Shown here: piece by piece, positions 11,230 through 22,957 of the stretch | Numbering within the stretch: the stretch's first letter is position 1 | Layout of the letters: the number at the start of each line of letters is the position of its first letter | Assembly: GCA_026119855.1 (NCBI GenBank) | Contig: JAOWBW010000147.1 | Location: forward strand, 186,001 to 250,000 | Direction of reading: 5' to 3' | Length of the DNA stretch: 64,000 nt | From: Campanula takesimana | Taxonomy: Eukaryota; Streptophyta; Magnoliopsida; Asterales; Campanulaceae | Made by a program: the position numbers and the translations under genes | Notes under the pieces: model-generated | Databases searched by the model: none | The model's input: the letters and a program-made list of their open reading frames with translations, nothing else | Told to the model about the DNA's origin: nothing

Positions 11230-12529
11230 ACTTCCTCATTTGTAAATTGTTTGGACATTCATTTTGATATATATAAAGTAGTACCTCGATATTCTAAATG
11301 AATGTTCAAAAACTTTCAAATTGACTATTGTCGAGAGCAAAATTGAAATTAATTTGAACATTAGCAGTAGTGCTCCCAAGCTTGGTTTTGCACAATAACT
11401 AAAAACAAATCACAAAATCTTACACAATAATACACACTTGAATAGAAAAATATTTATTTCTACAAAAACCAAGCAAAAAGAGTGGAGAACTCTGATTAGT
11501 TACATAAGAATACCAACTCCACCGACTCATTCGTGTAATGATCATCTCTATATGGTTAAGGCCCTAATTCTCATTACTACTACAAAACCCTAATTTCTAT
11601 AACTATATGAAATAGAAGCAAATCTAAAGATTATTGTACCTCATATTCGCTGTTGTTACTGCTTCGTCAGTCATCTTCCAAACCTAAGAGCTATAGAGAA
11701 TGAACAGCCGCTAATCCACCTCTAGAATTTTCTCTCCCACGATCTCTCACGCCCTTAGGTAATTTCTCTCATTAAGCATCTATTTAGTTCCTAATCGTCT
11801 ATTTAAATAAATAAATCTGTATTAAGTCAATAAATCTACATTAGATACATTGAGGGCAATTTTGGTATTTTCAGTTATCTAACGGCTGAAAAGTAACTAG
11901 GATAAACGGAAGGAGCAAACTGGCAAAAATAGACAACATCAGGGACCAAACTAATAAAAAATATTCATGAAGGACCAAACTAATAAAAAATGCTAAGTTC
12001 AGGGACCAAATTATTATTTAATCTAAAAAATAGCTATCTCAATGGAGTCTAAAATTTGTGATTAGTCGCATTCTTAAATCCTAATGACTCGTTTTCTTTT
12101 TAATGATGGAGGGAGTACTTACAATCAAAAAGTGGGTCTATTTTCTCAATATTTCATTAGACATCATTTGTTTCTCTTTGCTAAATATTCCTTTTGTTAT
12201 TCCAATGGATTTCTAGCAAATCCTTTGTAGTTTCTTCCTCTATTAATATAATTTTTCTTGTACCATGGAGGTTCTTCTCCCTCTAGTTGCTTCGGAAATG
12301 AAAAACATATAAGGAGAGACCCCCACCCCACCCACCCAGAGACACATAATCTTTCTCCCATGATAGGTTTTCAACCGCCTCCATTTTCTATTCACGATCA
12401 AAACCCTATCAATAAGATTTCTCTATCAGTTTCTCCTGTTTTTACTCGTATAGATTAAGGTTTTAAATATGAAAGTTTATCAGAAAGGATGGAGTATATG
12501 ATTCACACAGATTCTAAATCGTATACAAT
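11230..12529. other. Intergenic sequence, possibly a remnant of host gene flank
   Basis: No supported CDS. 11900-12010 has three gggaccaaa-type phrases typical of degenerate plant repeats. gatggagggagtact at 12107-12118 looks like a lone Stowaway right end. 12231-12460 looks like a promoter/leader (AT-rich, then CT-rich, with aaaccctatc), and an ATG at 12264 begins only a 15-codon frame. This may be a dead 5' region of a host gene, but nothing recognisable follows. Confidence 0.4.
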
Positions 12530-12534
12530 GTAGT

Positions 12535-12801
12535 TGTCAAGGATTAGAGAAAGAGATAGTCGGAGCCAATCATACATGGAGAGAGATAATTGATATGAAG
12601 GACTCAAATATTATTGATAATAGTGATACATATTTATAGGGTTACAAAGAGTATTCTAGGGTCCTAATCTAATTAGGAAAACTAATACAAAAAGGAAACT
12701 AATGTTCTAGAATAATCTAGCTTGGTTTACAAGATACAATCTCTATGTTTGGTAACATGATATTTACAATATATGCTAGGAATATATAATATTCCTTAAT
12801 A
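12535..12801 (-). repeat. 3' LTR of minus-strand element
   Basis: On the plus strand it runs TGTCAAGGATTAG...ATTCCTTAATA and matches 15069-15331 closely. The element's 5' terminal dinucleotide is TA in both copies, an unusual TA...CA terminus. Confidence 0.9.
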
Positions 12802-12969
12802 TGCCCCCGCAAGATGGACGACCAATAGGAGAGTCCGATCTTGAAAGTAATGAGATGAACCTGGTTGATGAAGCGAGTTGAGTTTACATGATCCCGGACG
12901 TGGATGATGTTGCCATGATCTTTACATTTGTACAAGTAGGGTTTGCACCCCTATTAAGTTTATGTCACA

Positions 12970-13112
12970 ATGACGGGCTTGGGATTGGGCTTGGGCATTT
13001 ACGTCGCAAGACGGGTTCGGGCTTTTACGTTGAAAGATGGGGGGTTTGGCTTTTACGTCGCAAGACGGGTTCGGGCATTTACGTCGCAAGACGGGTTCGT
13101 GCATTTACATCT
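12970..13112. repeat. Tandem array containing cgtcgcaagacgggttcg
   Basis: About four imperfect units of 26-40 bp share ttacgtcgcaagacgggttc. It lies in the interior of the minus-strand element. No coding meaning is evident. Confidence 0.85.
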
Positions 13113-13614
13113 GATGAATGTGTTTTTACTCATTCTATTGGGTACTTTTAGGCTTAATTATTTCTTTGTTCTCAAGCTTTTGTTATTTGATTAGGTTCTT
13201 TTTGTGCTTTTGTTGTCTAGGGTGGTTATGTGCTCAATTTAGAAGAAATGGGGATGAAAAGTGCTTAATGGAGTAAAGTGTGAAGGACAAGGACTGCTGT
13301 GCAAAAATCTTAAGGATCTGGGGACCAATCTACCAATTCTGAAACTTCAGGACCAAACTGTAATGAACTGAAAGTCTGGAGACTAAACTGCAAAATCATT
13401 AAACTCCAGGGACTAAAATGCAATTTTCGATTTCCTTTCAAAAAGGTAAGCCGCAAGATCAGCAAAGAAACCAAACAAGCAGGTGTATGGTATTGGCTAT
13501 TGGTTAATGGTCAAAATGAAAAAAGTCTAATGACAGAGGAGGATTTGTTTTGGTCGGTTTTCTTTGAGGGAGTAGAGAATAGGGTTGACGGGTCTAATGC
13601 TTTGAGGTATATGG

Positions 13615-15010
13615 CAGGGGCGGATGCACGTTAGAGGGAAGGGGTCCAATTGACCTCCCTGAATTTACTGTTTATACACACTTTGACCCCTTATTTTTTT
13701 TGAGATTTTGATTCTGACCCCCCTGTGAAAATACTTTTGACCCCCCTAAAAAATTATCATTGGCTCCCTCAATTTTTCAATTAAACCCTACTTGTATAAA
13801 CTAAATCTACCTCACAGACCTTCACTTTTTAATTTAGTTTGCCGCTACTTGGGGTAGATTCAGTTTTCCGATTTTCCCTGGTCGTTCGCTAAAGTCAGGG
13901 AGACATCGGAGACGATTGTTCAGCAGCCTGCAGCCCCACGCTGACGAAGGTATCCCATTCTTCTCCATCTCATCTTCTCCCCTCGCTGCCTCTCCATCTT
14001 ACTCAAATCTTTATAAAAACTCTAAAACCCTAGTAAATTTAAGGCTTTAAATTTCGGAAACTCCTTCCAAATTTTAGGGTCCCGAATTTATCACACATTG
14101 AATCCGAGATGTCACTGACCCTGTATGGATTTCGGCCAACATGAACTAAGTAAAGATCTTTCCCGGCTAATTGAAAGGCGAAACCTTTTTGATGCGGTTA
14201 ATAGGCAGGTGACGAGTGCCCACTGAGCCGTACTTCTGGAAGTTTTTGGGGGTTATGAGGATATTGATGTAGACCCAGTTGAGGAAAGAGAATGAGGATA
14301 TGAGGAGGGTTCAAGAATCTAGAGATAAGAGGAACATAGCTCCATTGTTGAAGGGGAGGGAGTGTTTGGAACAATCCATACCCAAATTTGTGTGAAAGAA
14401 GAGTCAGTGATCGGATTTCAAAATTGGGATGTTCTTTTGTCATGTTCTTGTGGGAGGACAAAGGAAAGGGAAAATAAGTGAGTTCGGACTTCAGAGTAAG
14501 GGATTAGTGGAAAAATCCTTATCTACATAGTTTACTCCCTAAATATACAACCTCTTAAATTGTTAGTATTTTTTTTAGTACTTTCTTCATTTTAAGATAA
14601 TTAAATTAATATTATTATTTTTTGTCCGTGCAATTATGTTTCGAGTTTCGGTGTATGTTTCGATTGCCACATTGTAGCCCTTTCTTATAAAAAATACTCA
14701 CACAATGATCAGGTTCCTTCAGAAAGTTGTTTATGTGGTATAGCTCTGAGCTTCAACCCACCATCCATTACTCTAAATACCTCAATGGTGCATTTTCTTA
14801 TCGTGAAATGGATGTCAGTCGTCTCTTCGCTATATTCGTTTATGACCCCCCCTTTTTTTTTGAAATTTGAATTGATGTCAACAAAAATTCAGATTTTATA
14901 TGCCGTGGTAAATCTTATTCTTGTTAATAGTATGGTTTTGTTTGTTTGTTTTTGTTTTTTTTTTATGCATAAAAATTGACCCCTCACCTTAAATCCTAGA
15001 TACGCCACTG
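13615..15010. mobile_element. Nested TIR element (hAT-like termini)
   Basis: The left end CAGGGGCGGATGCACG pairs with the right end, whose complement is CAGTGGCGTATCTAGG. Subterminal aggggtc-aatt is shared by both arms. No transposase is seen, so it is non-autonomous. The flanking octamers gtatatgg and gtggcgaa do not match, so I cannot confirm an 8-bp hAT duplication. It lies wholly inside the LTR element 12535-15331 and is younger than it. Confidence 0.6.
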
Positions 15011-15056
15011 GTGGCGAAAGCTAGGGTTTAGTGGAGAAGTCCCATTATGGATCATA

Positions 15057-15068
15057 GCTCTGATACCA
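15057..15068 (-). other. Primer binding site (minus strand), tRNA-Met
   Basis: GCTCTGATACCA is the reverse complement of TGGTATCAGAGC and directly abuts the LTR at 15069. It fixes the orientation. Confidence 0.93.
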
Positions 15069-15331
15069 TGTTAAGGATTAGAGAAAGAGATAGTCGAAGT
15101 CAATCATACATGGAGAGAGATAATTGATATGAAAGACTCAAATATTATTGATACTATACATATTTATAGGGTTATAAAGAGTATTCTAGAGTCCTAATCT
15201 AATTAAGAAAACTAATGCAAAAAGGAAACTAATGTTCTAGAATAATCTAGCTTAGTTTACAAGATACAATCTCTATGTTTGGTAACATGATATTTACAAT
15301 ATATGTTAGGAATATATAATATTCCTTAATA
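15069..15331 (-). repeat. 5' LTR of minus-strand element
   Basis: Near-identical to 12535-12801. The next LTR element starts two bases beyond its right end. Confidence 0.9.
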
Positions 15332-15332
15332 G

Positions 15333-15970
15333 TGTTAGGATTAATGCCTTTGAAATTGGGGACGCCAAATTTAAATGGATTAAATTAACAAGTTCGTAAT
15401 TCTGAGACAGAATGAGTAAAAATGGACAAAAAGAATTATGGCTAAGACATGAAGCTTGGGCCACAGAAAATTTGGGAGTACATATAGTAATGCAGACACT
15501 CTTGTTCACTTGTTGCCAAGATTTATCGCCAAGGACTGCGCTTCTTGTTGGGCCAAGGCAATTCGGGTAGTTTGGCTAAGAAAGCAAAGTTTGACTTAGT
15601 TTCCTTGTTTATACCAGATTGTGAGTCAACGTGTAATATTAGGATTCCTCAGGCAATTACTATTAAGGATGGTATACGTATATATAATATACTCCCTCAG
15701 TCCCTAATTTTTTGGTGAGTGATTCAATTGACATGGAGAGAGAGATCAGTGATTCTAGATCTAGGGATTTGCATAGCTAGGAACTTTGTGATCAAAGTTC
15801 ATGCAAACATAGATTAGTGTGATTATCCTCATGTAATTGTTTCTCCGCCATAATAATATCTGTTTCCCTTTGCCCGTGGAGGTAGCCAATAGAGATTGGT
15901 GAACCACGTATATTCTGTGTTGATTTGCGTTCATTATTATTTGCTTTCTCTTGGGTCCGATTTACTAACA
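15333..15970 (+). repeat. 5' LTR of element 15333-18162
   Basis: It matches 17520-18162 closely; one 5-bp indel near aatattagg is the clearest difference. A TATA-like tatatataa lies near 15680. Confidence 0.95.
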
Positions 15971-15972
15971 AG

Positions 15973-15984
15973 TGGTATCAGAGC
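15973..15984 (+). other. Primer binding site, tRNA-Met
   Basis: TGGTATCAGAGC, two bases after the LTR. Confidence 0.95.
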
Positions 15985-16127
15985 TCTGGTGGCACCAGAG
16001 TCTGGTTAGTAAAGAAAGATCAGGGCATTCCGCTGCGTAGAAAGAGATGGATTCCGAGATGGACCAGAAAATCAACAAGTCTGACAGGAAGAATAGGTTT
16101 ATTAACTGATGGAAGATTATTCATTGG

Positions 16128-16316
16128 GCGTGCAGATCGCGGGCAGAAAAAAGTGCAGATCGCGTGTAGAAAACATTTAGTTCGCGTGCAGACTTGGTGC
16201 GGGTCGCGTGAAGTTCGCGTGCAGTCTTGGTGCGGGTCGCGTACAGTTTTGGTGCAAACCGCGTGCAGTTTTTTTTGTGCAGAGCACGTGCAGTCCGCGT
16301 GCAGTGTCTGTGCAGA
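16128..16316 (+). repeat. Tandem CGCGTGCAG-type array
   Basis: About ten variants of (c)gcgtgcag or gtgcagatcgcg. Two near-identical units contain gcagacttggtgcgggtcgcg and a close variant. The array is strikingly GC- and CpG-rich compared with its surroundings and keeps no single open frame. Confidence 0.85.
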
Positions 16317-16562
16317 AATCTGGGTGTTTAGGTTGGACACAGCTAGAAATAGCAAATCTGGTAGATCTGAATCTGAAAGTTCATCTGGTGTTCGGTGGTG
16401 ATCCAAGAACACATCTGGAACATTTCGGTGTCCGTTATCTACATCTGAAGACGGAGATCTGAAGCTATGGTTTTGTGATCAGAAGTTAGCTGTCTGGTAT
16501 AATTTGAAGATCTAACATCTGTTGTAATCTATTCTAGTGATCTAGAAGTAGATACAAAATAT

Positions 16563-17053
16563 GTGTTGCCCGAGGCAATAATCTGGTTAGATTTCAGAGT
16601 TGTACATCTGACTCCGTGTCTGAAGAATTCTGAGTCAGCTGCAGCAATGGCGAGCAGTGACAATCTGAATGAGGATGGAAATTATGCCCTGGTGACCGAA
16701 GAAGAAGCGTGCAAGGAAGTTGCATGGGTTCTAGATTCGGGAGTTTTTTATCGCATGTGTTCGCGCAAGGAGCAGTTTACAACGTACGAGCAGAAGGATG
16801 GAGACCGTATTTATATGGCTAATGGATCTATATGCGAAGTAGTTGGCATGGGCTCTGTAAGGGTGAGAACTTCTGGTGATAAATATCTCACATTGAACAA
16901 GGTGAGACACGTTCCATAAGTAGCAAAGAATCTGGTATCACTTAGTCGGTTGGACAATAAGGGATACAATTTCAAAGGTGAAGGTGGAGTTCTGGATGTC
17001 TACAAAGGTTCGGATGTGATTCTGAAGGGCGAAAGAAAATAGTCCTTGTTTAT
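16563..17053 (+). pseudogene. Copia protease remnant (Tork/Tnt1-like)
   Basis: The frame 16563-16919 carries AWVLDSGVFYRMCSRKEQF. This corresponds to the protease segment that in Tork-like elements has DSGxSxHM; Asp-Ser-Gly survives but the next positions are altered. It continues into GSVRVRTSGDKYLTLNKVRHVP, stops at 16917-16919, and is still recognisable past the stop (AKNLVSLSRLDNKGY). Nothing of integrase follows. It is a relic of a larger autonomous parent. Confidence 0.75.
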
Positions 17054-17519
17054 CCTCCAAGGTTCTGAGATTGGTGAGGGTGTTGACGAGCAGGTGGAGC
17101 ATCGTTTTATTCTAGGCCGGAGTGAACTGGGCAAGCCACGGCTAGAAGATCAACACATACCAATTGTGTTAGTCATGGTTGGCAAGATCCAATGTCGACT
17201 GGATGGGCCACGTCTGAATGACTGTTAATTGCCCGTTGGGGTAATTCTGGTTGTCCGTAGGATACATTGCATGCAGAAAATATGATTTTCCAGAGGACAA
17301 GGTTGTTTGCCTGGTGAGGCAAATTCTGAGTGTCTTGAAGATACATGGAGCGCGCAAAAAATCTGGTTGTCCGGAGGACAAATCTAGTGTCTTTGACGAA
17401 AGACAGACTGAGGCAAAGGTTGGAAAATCTGGTACGAGGGATGTGGCTTAAGGTGGAGGCTATATCGGAAGCTCGTGCATCTGAATTATTTGGGGAGATT
17501 CAAAGTCAAGGTGGAGATT

Positions 17520-18162
17520 TGTTAGGATTAATGCCTTTGAAATTGGGGATGCCAAATTTAAATGGATTAAATTAACAAGTTCGTAATTCTGAGACAGAAT
17601 GAGTAAAAATGGACGAAAAGAATTATGGCTAAGACATGAAGCTTGGGCCATAGAAAATTTGGGAGTACATATAGTAATGCGGACACTCTTGTTCACTTGT
17701 TGCCAAGATTTATCGCAAAGGACTGCGCTTCTTGTTGGGCCAAGGCAATTTGGGTCGTTTGGCTAAGAAAGCAAAGTTTGATTTGGTTTCCTTGTTTATA
17801 CCAGATTGTGAGTCAACGTGTAATAAGGAATTAGGATTCCCCAGGCAATTAGTATTAAGGATGGTATACGTATATATAATATACTCCCTCAGTCCCTAAT
17901 TTTTTGGTGAGTGATTCAATTGACATGGAGAGAGAGATCAGTGATTCTAGATCTAGGGATTTGTATAGCCAGGAACTTTGTGATCAAAGTTCATGCAAAC
18001 ATAGATTAGTGTGATTATCCTCATGTAATTGTTTCTCCGCCATAATAATATCTGTTTCCCTTTGCCCGTGGAGGTAGCCAATAGAGATTGGTGAACCACG
18101 TATATTCTGTGTTGATTTGCGTTCATTATTATTTGATTTCTCTTGGGTCTGATTTACTAACA
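17520..18162 (+). repeat. 3' LTR of element 15333-18162
   Basis: Preceded by the purine-rich gtggagat. It ends TTTACTAACA and is followed by the TSD aatag. Confidence 0.95.
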
Positions 18163-18171
18163 AATAGTAGT

Positions 18172-18480
18172 TTCTTCAACAATTTCTTGTTTTCCAATTT
18201 CCGGTAATCTAATCTTCTTCTTTTTTTTTTGTTTTTTTTTCAATTCATTATTTGTGTTTTCAGCTCATCAAATTTGCAATCATTTCAAAACAATTTTTTG
18301 TATTTCGTGACCATTTGATTTGAAACATATTAATGCTCATGCATTTGTCAATTTGATCTGATTATTGTGATTGATTTGAATTATAAATGGATTGAAATTT
18401 GCAAAATTTTGCACTCCTTTTCTCTTAATCTTTTGGTCCACTTATTTTTACTTATATTTCATAACAATCTGAATTATATA
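18172..18480. other. Host intergenic sequence
   Basis: T-rich non-coding DNA with tttgtgttttcag near 18250, which resembles a splice acceptor but has no exon I can defend. The last five bases are the TSD of the following solo LTR. Confidence 0.4.
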
Positions 18481-20402
18481 TGTAACGACCCAAACTCTCC
18501 AATAATAAAATAGTTTTTAATTTAAATAATAACTATCCCAAAACTAGGAAATTCCCAAACGTCAAACATAATTCAAAATCCAACGTTCAAATGTAACAGC
18601 TAGTATCCTCTAACCACAATTCAAAATAATGCGGAAGCATAAATGTTCTTCAAACATAAAGGCTAGTACATCCCACTAGCTTAATCAACTAAAACATTAA
18701 AGTAATAACTTCAGTCTTCTTAACTGCGCCGCCATCTTCACGACTATTCCTTCTCCTACTCTTTACCTGGGAGGGGAAATATATAAAGAAGGGGTGAGAG
18801 AACAATGCTCAGTAAGTTCATACGGGATCTCTCCGGGTACTAAGAAGAGATGACCGAAAGAACGAAGCCAAACAAATACTTCAAAGAAAGGCTAATCATC
18901 AAATAACTTAACTGTACTAATCTCAAAATACAGTTACGAATACTTAAAAGAATTTGTGGCATTATCACAAGTTCGTTAATTCCATAGTAACAATACACCT
19001 TTTCAGGGTGTTTACACCTTTTCAGGGTGTTAAGTAAATAAGAGACCTTACACCTTTTCAGGGTGTTCCCTTATTAAAATAGATCATGATTATTAAACTA
19101 CCTCATCAAGTAGAACATAGTGTCTAAGTTATTTTCAATCAAACTAGAAAATTTTCATTTAGTCATTTTCAATCAGACTAATTCATGCTAAGTCCTTTTC
19201 AATCAGACAAAGCTAACTGCACCTGTTTCAATTAGATACAACAATATTCATTCAAGTGTTCATAGGTACAAGAACACATAACACAATTCAATCACTTTAG
19301 ATACCCATTGAACAAACACATATCAAGGGTAAGATAATTCCAAAAGACGTTCATAACGTAGGAGTTCAAATATTACCGGCCACTTGGTAGCTACACTTTA
19401 GAAAGAATATGAGGATCCTATTTCAAAGGATGAAACTCAAAATACTAGGAACGTAATCCCTTAACTTGGATTGCGTACTTCTCCTTGCAAAATCACGCGC
19501 ACGAATCTACAATCATGCAAAATCATACTCTTAGACAAAGTAATCACTGTTTACTTTTTGTCCCAAAAATACTTTACTTTCTTTCATTAACCTATGAGTT
19601 AATATTCTTTTAACTCTTCTAAGGTTAACTATTCATTCTTAGGGTTCTCATACTACCCAATTAGATTTACTAAATTGCCCATAAGGTTTCACCCAAAATA
19701 CCCTTAGGGTTTTATATCCTTAATTCCCATCATTATCTCCTATTATTCAATTTCACACACTAAAACACTATTCACATCACACATAAACACACACACACAC
19801 ACACACACTAGTTCACGCACACACACACTGGTTCACGCACACACACACACACAATACGCACACACATTGCACAACACACACAACCACAGCACACACGCAC
19901 ACATACTGCACCGCACACACACACTCTCATCACTATCCTCAAACCCTAGTCACCAAACCTTAGTTGATAACATTATTCTTAGGGTTTCAAATCATAATTC
20001 TCAATGATTAATATTTAACAATGGAGGAGAAAAGGTTTAAGGGTTCTAGATTTACCTTTGATGAACACCACCTTCTTCTTTCTCTCTCCTCTTCTGAGCT
20101 CTCTTTCTCTCTCTCTCTCAGTTTTTCCTTCTCTCTGCCCGCCTCTCTCTCTTTCTCTGTGTTACTTTTCTTTGCTGGATCGACAAATAAAGCGGCTAGC
20201 GTAAACTAGAGAGGTTTAAATACTAAAAGGGTTTTCAACTCCTAACCCAAAAAGGATTCCTCCTCCAATTAAAATAAAGACTTGGGCTTTTCTATTTTGA
20301 CCCAATAACTTAAGCTCAATACTTATCATTAATGACTTGGCCCACATAATAATTAAAAGAGTCCCAAAAATAAAATAATTAGGGAAGGGGCCGGTTATTA
20401 CA
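18481..20402. mobile_element. Solo LTR (1.9 kb) with perfect TSD
   Basis: The termini TGTAACGACC and GGTTATTACA are inverted-related, and atata (18476-18480, 20403-20407) flanks them. There is no internal region, PBS or second LTR, so it arose by LTR-LTR recombination. The aaggggtgaga...ctcagtaagttc block resembles the segment at 2055-2090 of the first solo LTR. Repeats of ccttttcagggtgtt occur near 19000-19070. The length and the TGTAACGACC start suit a gypsy chromovirus, which is an inference. Confidence 0.9.
19780..19925. repeat. (CA)n microsatellite with gttcacg interruptions
   Basis: Long ac/ca runs broken by gttcacgcac units within the solo LTR. Confidence 0.95.
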
Positions 20403-20407
20403 ATATA

Positions 20408-20633
20408 TCTGTCATTCATCAAGAACCTTTGTTTTCTCTCTGTTGTGTTAAGAGCTTTTGTATTATGTCGCATTTATTGTTTCTATACTTGGGATGCTTA
20501 GTTTGGTACCTATTGTAAACTCAAATGCTTTCATATGTCGTGTCTTCAAAGTCAAATTTTTTTTGTGTGGAAAACTTTGAATGCCCTTGTTGTGCGGTAT
20601 CAAAGTTATACTTATAGAAGCATTTGAGAATGA
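20408..20633. other. Host sequence left of the Tat insertion
   Basis: Non-coding at any length. A short frame starting at an ATG at 20580 continues across the Tat insertion site into 33813 and beyond for about 38 codons in the pre-insertion sequence. This is too short to call a gene. Confidence 0.35.
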
Positions 20634-20638
20634 CAATC

Positions 20639-21617
20639 TGTAGACACCCCGCCTTGGACCGCTCACCCCAATTGCACATTTGATCTTGTGTTTCTCCCTA
20701 TTTTAAGTGTTTCTCGTTAGTTTCTGTCACTTCCGTTAAGTTCCTGACTGACTTCGTTAAGTCCAGGGACTAAACTGAATGACAGGGCTGACTTTCTAGT
20801 CTATTCAGTCAAAATTGCCTTCTCTGAGTTGCGCGCCTCCGTCAGGAGGAGCCAGGCGCGCGCGCCTCCCGACCCCAAAGCAGGAAGCGCGCGCCTCTGG
20901 GCGTCAGTTACAGATTTCTGGCCAGGATTCTCTCCCTTGCTCAATTTACAGGATTTTACCCGGGAAGGATTTCTTGGTGACTGAGTTTTGGCACCAAAAA
21001 CACCCCTCTTTCACCTATAAAAACCTCCCTTTACCTCCATTTCAAAGGACCGAAAATTGAACTTACAAAAACTATACCAAAATCACTTTCTAAAGGTTCT
21101 CCAAGGATCTCATCAAGAAATATTTGAAGTTCTTCAAATTGTAGGTAAAAGTTCATCTTTTCCTTTCTTTTCTACTTCATCTCCTCTCTCTCTTTTACTC
21201 TAATCAAATGTGCAATCACCCAAATCATTTTGGGACATGACTCTAATGATCACCTCATCTCATTGAGGTTGGTTAAGGAGTTATCTCCTACATTCCAAAT
21301 CCTATTTTAAACCCCCCCTTTTTTATGACTTAAATAAGAAGAAGAAGAACATTTTCATCCATGTAGATTTTGATCAAGCAAGACCAACTTAAGTTGGGCG
21401 AGATGGGTGTTTCGGTACTTCCCATCTCGTAATCTAACCCCCGAACCTCAAAACAAAGAATCTCTGTTTTCGTAATCAAACTTAGGCTATAATCAATAGG
21501 TTTTTCTTATGTTCCTCAAAACATAGGTGGCGAATCTAAACAATCTAAAACAAGTTAGACATCCTAGGGTAGCTCGCGCGCTCGAGCCTAAAGCCGCGGC
21601 TCCCCAGGGTATCTACA
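20639..21617 (+). repeat. 5' LTR of Tat element 1
   Basis: It contains a GC-rich patch (20830-20905) with three gcgcgcgcct-type words, and a TATA box (tataaaaa, 21016-21023) followed by ccatttcaaagg. It ends GGGTATCTACA. Confidence 0.95.
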
Positions 21618-21618
21618 G

Positions 21619-21636
21619 TGGCGACTCTGCTGGGGA
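21619..21636 (+). other. Primer binding site of Tat element 1
   Basis: TGGCGACTCTGCTGGGGA starts two bases after the LTR. The TGGCGACTC start is shared with the Tat element at 60801. Tat/Ogre elements are generally reported to use tRNA-Arg; the tRNA here was not verified. Confidence 0.85.
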
Positions 21637-22957
21637 GATTTGAGGGTTAAACTTGCATTCTGATCAAAATCTACTTCTTTCTGGGCATTCTGATTCCTGA
21701 TGGGGGAGGCGCGCGTGTCTGGCCTCTTAAGTCTAAGGCGCGCGCATCCCGCATCAAGAAACAGAATCGCCCACTTCTTCATGTTCTTCATCTTCTTCTT
21801 CTGCTATTCTGCACTAATCACTTCTGCAGGGGTTACAATATGAACATAGGACCAGGGCAATCCCCTGAGTCCAAAGTCTGACATTCTGACAGGTGTGCCC
21901 AGAAGCGCGCGCCTCCCATAAGCATTGCGCCATGCGCGCGCGCCCCACATCAGCACTCAGAGGCGCACGCTTCTGGGTTGATTCCCAGAACAGAAATAGG
22001 TTTCAGTGACTGAGCAGAACAGTGGGGTGTGGGCACAGTTGCCTGCATCAGAACAGAATTGAACCCTCAGACTGTTTTAATTTTGTGTTTTATTTACCGG
22101 TCACACGGGTGATTCGGGAGTTGTAATTTATGTGCTTATGTGTGTTTTTCTTTCTTTTCAAAAAAAAAAAAAAAATATATAAAAATTTTGTCACTTGTTA
22201 GACCTCACACTACATGCACATATTCCTATGAACTGCTCACTATCGAGTCGCACAACTCCAACCCCAAACCCGTCGAGGCCCGTCCTAGAAAGTTTCAAGC
22301 TCCACCCGACCTTGGCTCTTTCGAAGCGGTAAACCTCAGCCCGTGGCGTAGTTCAAGACTACATGCCGGGGGTGACCTTTGAGCCTCATATTCAAGCCGA
22401 GCACAAACCACACAATTCTAGTTAGGGTCTAACACTCCGTGACTCAAGTCGGTTTCCATGTACCGAGATTTCCCTAAACTAATGTCTTCAAATCATACAT
22501 GCCAACTTTTTGAAATGGACGCAATAAAAATCCGTCCCCAAAAGTGGTTATTTTGGACGAAAATAAAAATCCGTCCCCGCATGTATGATTTACTACATTA
22601 ATTTAGTTTAATCCCGATACATGTAGGATTCACAAGCGCGATGGAATCCGATGAGTATATGGGACCGCGAGATGGTCTATATACTAGTGTGACGATTCCA
22701 TTATTTTCTTAGAAACCCCAAAAGGGATTCATTCCCTCCGACTTATAAAAAAAAAAAAAAAAAGAGTCTTTTCTTATGTGGTTCGAGTCGTGTGCCCAAC
22801 TGTGTGTTCTAAGCCTCTTCATGGACCGCAAGTGTTACTCAAGACTGACAAGGGCCTCTTCTGCAATATAGGTTCAATTGGTACTTACAAAGTGTACCGG
22901 GATTCGGCAAATCGGTTAGTCCGTGAAGAGATCACTCCAACAGCTCCTACAGCAACC
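21637..22957 (+). other. Leader between PBS and gag of Tat element 1
   Basis: 1.3 kb without a supported gene. It has further gcgcgcgcc words (21708-21760, 21903-21945), an A-rich run (22158-22175), two copies of aataaaaatccgtcccc (near 22525 and 22563), and another A-run at 22747-22763. Long leaders are usual for Tat elements. Confidence 0.7.

Larger units (their letters stand above)
12535..15331 (-). mobile_element. Small non-autonomous LTR element on the minus strand
   Basis: Two LTRs of about 265 bp bound an interior with a minus-strand primer site next to the right LTR and a purine tract (GCGGGGGCAT on the minus strand) next to the left LTR, so it is read right to left. Without the nested TIR element the interior is only about 0.86 kb and has no gag or pol, which is TRIM/LARD-like. 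The left TSD is gtagt (12530-12534). The right copy is at 18167-18171, displaced by a later insertion. Confidence 0.88.
15333..18162 (+). mobile_element. Defective Copia-derived LTR element (2.8 kb)
   Basis: Two LTRs of 638 and 643 bp (TGTTAGGATTAATG...TTTACTAACA) are flanked by a perfect TSD aatag (15328-15332 and 18163-18167). A tRNA-Met primer site and a gtggagat purine tract sit at the expected places. The 1.5-kb interior keeps only gag/protease remnants, with no integrase, RT or RNase H, so it must depend on enzymes from elsewhere. Its insertion split the right TSD of the minus-strand element next door. Confidence 0.92.

Noticed and set aside
12258..12458. 66-codon frame following promoter-like sequence
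   Set aside because: No recognisable protein. The best ATG (12264, other frame) stops after 15 codons, so it is at most a relic.
15690..15720. actccctcagtccctaattt as a Stowaway MITE end
   Set aside because: It is part of the LTR and is present in both LTR copies; no matching inverted end follows.
16020..16412. 130-codon minus-strand frame rich in Cys, Thr and His
   Set aside because: It is produced by the CGCGTGCAG array read backwards; repeat-driven, no domain.
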